DNA of 9,736 nt. It comes from Acidobacteriota bacterium. GTDB taxonomy: Bacteria; Acidobacteriota; Blastocatellia; RBC074. The notes beneath the pieces are model-generated. The model was not told the DNA's origin, made no database searches, and was given only the letters and a program-made list of their open reading frames with translations. Below, piece by piece: positions 5,969 to 9,736 of this stretch. The position numbers and the translations under genes are program-made. Position 1 is the first letter of the stretch, and each line of letters opens with the position of its first letter. The stretch spans positions 1-9,736 of the forward strand of contig JABFSD010001046.1 in the NCBI GenBank assembly GCA_013140935.1, read 5' to 3'.

Positions 5969-6014
5969 AAAGGGCCAGTGCCGTTGTCGAAACGGGACTG
6001 GCCTTTTTAATTTT
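5969..6014 (+). terminator. Strong intrinsic terminator of the tonB-exb cluster
   Basis: GGCCAGT (5973-5979) pairs with ACTGGCC (5997-6003). After one G-G mismatch the stem continues as CCGTT/AACGG around a GTCGA loop (5986-5990). Adenines before the stem face the run of T at 6004-6008, followed by AATTTT. This is a textbook Rho-independent terminator 25-30 bases after the TPR lipoprotein stop. The A run on the 5' side means it could also work for transcription from the other strand. Confidence 0.92.
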
Positions 6015-6038
6015 GGGCCTGAAATTACGCCATCTGCC

Positions 6039-6067
6039 TTGTTTACGAGCGGTTAAGCGGATAAAAT
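6039..6067 (+). promoter_or_regulatory. Probable gyrA promoter
   Basis: TAAAAT (6062-6067) matches the -10 consensus at five of six bases. TTGTTT (6039-6044), 17 bases upstream, is a partial -35. It lies between the terminator and gyrA, as expected. The start site would be near 6074, leaving a leader of about 140 nt. Confidence 0.5.
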
Positions 6068-6073
6068 GCCGTC

Positions 6074-6216
6074 TTAAAACAGCACCGGAACAATTCAGAA
6101 ATATCCCTTTTATGGAAAGTTTGTTTCATTCTAAAAACGACCGGCTTTATCAATAGCCCGCTGATTCGCAGACTGAAACAACACGTCGTTGTCGAAGCAA
6201 TAAATCACTGCAATTT
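6074..6216 (+). promoter_or_regulatory. gyrA leader lacking a Shine-Dalgarno sequence
   Basis: The bases before ATG 6217 (GCAATAAATCACTGCAATTT) contain no purine-rich ribosome site, unlike most other genes here. The leader can form TTGTTTCA (6121-6128) with TGAAACAA (6174-6181), or a small ACAAC/GTTGT hairpin (6178-6192). These overlap at 6178-6181, so they exclude each other. GGCT/AGCC (6133-6148) can form inside the larger loop. Initiation probably relies on the AU-rich, unstructured start region. Confidence 0.4.
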
Positions 6217-8682
6217 ATGGAAAATCAACTCAAGAATTACATAGACATTGAAGACGAAATGCGGCGTAGCTATTTGGACTACGCCATGTCCGTCATTATT
6301 GGACGCGCTTTGCCGGATGTGCGCGATGGCTTGAAGCCGGTCCATCGCCGCATTCTTTACTCGATGAATGAGAAAGGGCTGACGCATAACAAGCCCTTCA
6401 AGAAATCAGCCAACGTCGTAGGTGACGTGCTGGGCGCGTATCACCCGCACGGCGATACGGCAGTCTATGACACGATGGTACGCATGGCGCAGGACTTTTC
6501 GCTGCGCTATCCGCTGATTGATGGGCAAGGGAACTGGGGAAGCCTGGATGGCGACGCGGCGGCGGCTTATCGCTACACCGAAGCGCGCCTGACACGTATT
6601 GCTTCGGAGATGTTGGCGGACATTGAAAAAGAGACGGTTCCTTTCGTACCGAACTACGACGAGTCGAAGCAGGAGCCGACCGTGTTGCCGACGCGCGTGC
6701 CGAATCTGCTGGTGAATGGTTCGGACGGTATCGCGGTTGGTATGGCGACGAAAATTCCGCCACATAACTTGAGCGAAGTTATCGAAGCTACGATTCAACT
6801 GATTAAAAAACCTGATACGTCGTCGGTTGAGTTGATGAAGATCATGCCAGGGCCTGACTTTCCGACGGGCGGGATGATTTATGGGCGCGAGGGCATCAAG
6901 CAGGCTTATGAGACGGGACGTGGCGTGATGCAGGTGCGCGCACGCGCGGCAGTAGACAAAATCGGTCGCGGTCAAACGGAACGTGACGCGATTGTCATTA
7001 CCGAAATTCCTTATCAGGTAAACAAAGCCAAACTCGTCGAACAAATCGCCGGGCTGGTCAACGAAAAGCGAATCGAAGGCATTTCTGAAATCCGCGACGA
7101 AACGGATCGGGAAAGCACGGCGGCGAAAAAAGTCCGCATCGTCATCGAACTCAAGCGCGATGCGATTGCCCAGATCGTGCTGAACAAGCTGTATAAGCTC
7201 ACGCAAATGCAGACTTCGTTCGGCATGATTAACCTTTCCATCGTGAACGGGCAGCCGCGCATTTTGGGCATTGCGGAAACGCTGAACGAGTTCATCGCCT
7301 TTCGCCGCGAAGTCGTGCGCAATCGCACGATGTATGAACTGAAGAAAGCCAAAGCGCGCGCGCATATTTTAGAAGGTCTCATCAAGGCGATTGACATTAT
7401 TGACGAGATCATCAAGTTGATTCGCGGCTCGCGTGCGACCGAGGACGCAAAGATCGGATTGGTGACGCGCTTCAAGTTTTCCGAAATTCAGGCGCAGGCA
7501 ATTTTGGATATGCAGTTACGCCGACTGGCTGCGCTCGAACGACAAAAATTGGTGGATGAATACGAAGAGGTGATCAAGCTTATCGCCGAACTCGAAGAGA
7601 TTCTCGCCAACGAAAAAGTGCTGCGCGAAGTCATCGTCAAGGAACTCAAGGCGATTCAAAAAGACTTCGGCGATGAACGTCGCACGCAGATTATTGACAG
7701 CGGCGTCGAACTTACGCTCGAAGACCTCATTGCCGATGAAGACGTGGCGATTACGCTGACGCTTTCGGGTTATGTGAAACGCACGGCGGTGACGACCTAT
7801 CGCGCGCAACGCCGGGGCGGCACGGGGCGCAAGGGGATGAGTACGAAAACCGAAGATGTGGTGTCACATATCTTTGTGGCTTCGACCCATAGTTACCTGA
7901 TGGTCTTTACGGCGCAGGGACAGGTTTATAAGTTGAAGGTGCATGAAATTCCTGATTCGCAAGCTGCGGGGCGCGGCAAGGCGATTGTGAACCTGATTAA
8001 TTTGCCGGGTACGGAAAAGATTGCAGGCGTAATTCCCGTGCGCAACTTTGAAGAAGGGAAGTTCGTCGTGATGGTGACGCGCAAGGGCGTCATCAAAAAG
8101 ACTGAGTTATCGGCTTTTGCCAACATCCGCGCCAACGGCATCATCGCCATCGGCGTAGACGAAGGCGATGAGTTGATCGCCATTGAAACGACTGACGGGC
8201 AAAAGAAAATCTTCCTGGCGACGTATGAAGGCATGGCGATTTGTTTTGAAGAAGACGACGTGCGCGACATGGGACGCCAGGCGCGCGGCGTGCGCGGCAT
8301 TAACCTGCAAGGCGAAGATTACGTCGTGGGCGTATGCGCAGTCAGCGGTGATGACCAGATGCTTTCGGTGACGAGCAATGGGTTCGGCAAGCAAACGAAA
8401 CTCGGCCAATATCGCGTGCAAACTCGCGGCGGCAAAGGCGTCATCAACATGAAAACGACCGACAAGAACGGCAAGGTCGTCGGCGTGATGCCCGTCACCA
8501 AAGAAAGCGAAGTGCTGATTATCACAACGCAAGGCAAGCTGATTCGCATCGAGGCCGAGACGATTCGCGCCACAGGACGAAGCGCGCAAGGCGTGAAGTT
8601 GATTGATACGTCGAGCGGCGATCTGGTGGCGGCGGCATCGTTGTTAGAGGTACAGGCCGAGTTGGAAGACGCTTCGGCGTAA
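6217..8682 (+). CDS. gyrA: DNA gyrase subunit A
   Basis: GyrA cuts and rejoins DNA in the gyrase A2B2 complex, which introduces negative supercoils using ATP bound by GyrB. The 821-residue protein begins with the family pattern [20 protein letters not shown] (11-30). The catalytic tyrosine is Y120 in the RYTEARL motif. The quinolone-resistance region reads [10 protein letters not shown] (76-85), with Thr81 and Asp85 at the positions of E. coli Ser83 and Asp87, so no typical resistance change stands out. The GyrA box QRRGGTG is at 531-537, which separates GyrA from the topoisomerase IV subunit ParC. The C-terminal domain shows six blade-like repeats, starting near 531, 585, 634, 685, 735 and 786; the fifth has a second box-like QTRGGKG. 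Length fits GyrA (E. coli has 875). ATG 6217 is the only sensible start. The DNA-cleavage and wrapping domains are both complete. Confidence 0.98.
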   Translation: MENQLKNYIDIEDEMRRSYLDYAMSVIIGRALPDVRDGLKPVHRRILYSMNEKGLTHNKPFKKSANVVGDVLGAYHPHGDTAVYDTMVRMAQDFSLRYPLIDGQGNWGSLDGDAAAAYRYTEARLTRIASEMLADIEKETVPFVPNYDESKQEPTVLPTRVPNLLVNGSDGIAVGMATKIPPHNLSEVIEATIQLIKKPDTSSVELMKIMPGPDFPTGGMIYGREGIKQAYETGRGVMQVRARAAVDKIGRGQTERDAIVITEIPYQVNKAKLVEQIAGLVNEKRIEGISEIRDETDRESTAAKKVRIVIELKRDAIAQIVLNKLYKLTQMQTSFGMINLSIVNGQPRILGIAETLNEFIAFRREVVRNRTMYELKKAKARAHILEGLIKAIDIIDEIIKLIRGSRATEDAKIGLVTRFKFSEIQAQAILDMQLRRLAALERQKLVDEYEEVIKLIAELEEILANEKVLREVIVKELKAIQKDFGDERRTQIIDSGVELTLEDLIADEDVAITLTLSGYVKRTAVTTYRAQRRGGTGRKGMSTKTEDVVSHIFVASTHSYLMVFTAQGQVYKLKVHEIPDSQAAGRGKAIVNLINLPGTEKIAGVIPVRNFEEGKFVVMVTRKGVIKKTELSAFANIRANGIIAIGVDEGDELIAIETTDGQKKIFLATYEGMAICFEEDDVRDMGRQARGVRGINLQGEDYVVGVCAVSGDDQMLSVTSNGFGKQTKLGQYRVQTRGGKGVINMKTTDKNGKVVGVMPVTKESEVLIITTQGKLIRIEAETIRATGRSAQGVKLIDTSSGDLVAAASLLEVQAELEDASA

Positions 8683-8690
8683 GAGGCGTT

Positions 8691-9548
8691 ATGCAGTTTG
8701 AGCGTCGCAAAAAAACTTACGGCGGGCTGAAGTGCGCACTGATGTGGCTGTTAATTATCAGTTCACTCACGGGTGTTTCAGCTTGTCGTAAGCGCGGCGC
8801 GGCTTTGCTCGAACAAGGGCAAGTCGCGTGGGACAACAACGATTACGAAACGGCGGCGGCGCGTTACGAAGAGTTTCTCAAAGAAGACGCACGCGCCGAA
8901 CAAGCCGAAGTGACGCGCCTGAAGCTTGCGAATCTTTATCTTTACAACCTGAAAAAATACGACCTTGCCAAACAGCATTACATTCATTTGATCGAAGACT
9001 TTCCGAAATCGAATGACATTCTGCTCGCACGGCAACGCTTAGCGGAAAGTTATGCGGCGGCGAAAGATTATCGCGCGGCGATTCAGGAATACGAGAGTTT
9101 GCTGGTAGCCGCGCCGGGCTATCCTGAAAAGCGTCGCGTCCGGTTGTTGATCGCCGATCATTATTTCGATTTGAACGAACTCGGTCAGGCGCTGGCGGAA
9201 TACGACAAGGTGCTGACGGATGCGGGTTACGATGAACTCGCACAGCGGGCCTTGTTGCGAAAAGGCGGCATTCATATCATTCGTGATGAGTTTGAATCCG
9301 CGTTGCAAGCCTTTCAGCGGATAGCGACAAACACTTCTGACGCGGCAGTGCGTCGCACGGCGCTTTACAACGCCGCCGACTGTTATGAACGAATGTTCAA
9401 GTTCGAGGAAGCGGTGAAGGTCTTGCAGGAAACTGAAATTGATCCGCGCAATCCAGATTATTTGACGAAGCGCATTGCGGCAGTACGCGAACAGCAACGT
9501 CAGCGGCAAATCGCTACGCCGAACGGAACCTTGCGAACGCGCCGATAA
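8691..9548 (+). CDS. TPR lipoprotein, BamD/YbgF-like, downstream of gyrA
   Basis: This 285-residue protein is likely a membrane-anchored periplasmic scaffold. A basic start (ERRKK), a hydrophobic stretch (about 16-28) and the lipobox VSAC give a lipidated cysteine at 32. ATG 8691 lies 8 bases after the gyrA stop with AAGAGG (8681-8686) close before it; ATG 8742 would also keep a signal peptide. About six TPR-like helix pairs follow, near residues 36-69, 76-109, 113-146, 149-180, 186-218 and 223-255, with patterns such as AAARYEEFLKEDARAEQA and AIQEYESLLVAAPGYPEK. The C-terminus is Arg/Gln-rich. The fold resembles BamD (outer-membrane assembly) and YbgF/CpoB (Tol-Pal), but no specific motif decides between them. 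The tight spacing indicates cotranscription with gyrA, although no functional link is evident. Confidence 0.88.
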   Translation: MQFERRKKTYGGLKCALMWLLIISSLTGVSACRKRGAALLEQGQVAWDNNDYETAAARYEEFLKEDARAEQAEVTRLKLANLYLYNLKKYDLAKQHYIHLIEDFPKSNDILLARQRLAESYAAAKDYRAAIQEYESLLVAAPGYPEKRRVRLLIADHYFDLNELGQALAEYDKVLTDAGYDELAQRALLRKGGIHIIRDEFESALQAFQRIATNTSDAAVRRTALYNAADCYERMFKFEEAVKVLQETEIDPRNPDYLTKRIAAVREQQRQRQIATPNGTLRTRR

Positions 9549-9736
9549 AAAATCCTCGTAGTCAGAGCATTTTCCTGAAGAAAATCCCACGCTTGCCCTT
9601 GCAATCGCGCGGCAGACCTCATAAATTACGGGCATCCACAAAGCGGCGAGCGAAACAACTGCGCCGCACCACTACTCTCAAGAAGCGATCACGAAAGCGG
9701 CTCAAAGCAACCGTCTCAAGATCATAAGAACAAAGC
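9549..9736. other. 3' region without a confident gene
   Basis: After the TPR lipoprotein stop there is no ATG-started gene on the + strand and no convincing terminator. A weak AT-rich stem, ATTTTC/GAAAAT (9569-9585), is the only hairpin. One + frame stays open from inside the lipoprotein gene to a TAA at 9725-9727 and would encode a very basic peptide, but the only plausible start is TTG 9593 or 9599 and there is no ribosome site. Confidence 0.5.

Noticed and set aside
6292..6474. Quinolone-resistance mutation in gyrA
   Set aside because: Thr at the Ser83 position and Asp at the Asp87 position are common natural states; no clear resistance residue is seen.
6406..7365. 319-codon open frame on the - strand inside gyrA
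   Set aside because: It lies wholly opposite a certain gyrA gene, shows no recognisable domain and is Arg/His/Phe-rich, as expected of an antisense shadow of a GC-biased gene.
9569..9585. Terminator after the last TPR gene
   Set aside because: The 6-bp stem is entirely A/T apart from one G-C pair and lacks a following U tract.
9039..9641. 200-codon open frame on the - strand over the end of the TPR lipoprotein gene
   Set aside because: It is opposite a clear TPR coding region, has no family motif and no ribosome site that stands out.

Overview
The window looks like a chromosomal stretch of a Gram-negative, diderm bacterium of moderate GC content. A TonB/ExbB/ExbD energiser, two secreted proteins with lipobox-like signal peptides and a SecDF pair imply an inner membrane, periplasm and outer membrane. 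The gene set (two consecutive exbD genes, a TPR lipoprotein, a SecF with an enlarged periplasmic domain, and a gyrA followed by a TPR lipoprotein) most resembles Acidobacteriota, perhaps Blastocatellia. That placement comes from gene content and protein style only. All supported genes are on the + strand and no mobile element, CRISPR array, tRNA or rRNA was seen.

Layout. 1-414 is the 3' part of secD, cut by the window edge. 465-1784 is secF, with a long insert that reads as a ComEA-like helix-hairpin-helix domain. 1785-2316 is a 532-base non-coding gap holding a terminator-like hairpin (1817-1858), a sigma70-like promoter (about 1890-1918) and a roughly 390-nt leader with several possible stems. 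2317-5943 is a five-gene cluster: tonB, exbB, exbD, a second exbD, and a TPR protein with a probable lipoprotein signal. Three of its four junctions carry RNA hairpins. It ends in a strong intrinsic terminator (5969-6014). 5944-6216 also holds the probable gyrA promoter. 6217-8682 is gyrA with no visible Shine-Dalgarno sequence, followed after 8 bases by a six-TPR lipoprotein gene (8691-9548). 9549-9736 has no confidently called gene, only a weak open frame for a very basic peptide.

How the genes work together. SecD and SecF form the proton-driven accessory complex that helps pull proteins through SecYEG. ExbB and the two ExbD proteins should form a proton channel that drives TonB, which transmits force across the periplasm to outer-membrane receptors. 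The TPR lipoprotein may belong to this envelope machine, but its role is unknown. GyrA is the DNA-cleaving subunit of gyrase, and its neighbour is a BamD/YbgF-like TPR lipoprotein with no obvious functional link.

The most interesting points are the HhH-like insert in SecF, the duplicated-ExbD Ton cluster with its own TPR lipoprotein, the compound hairpin between exbB and exbD, and the long leader before tonB.
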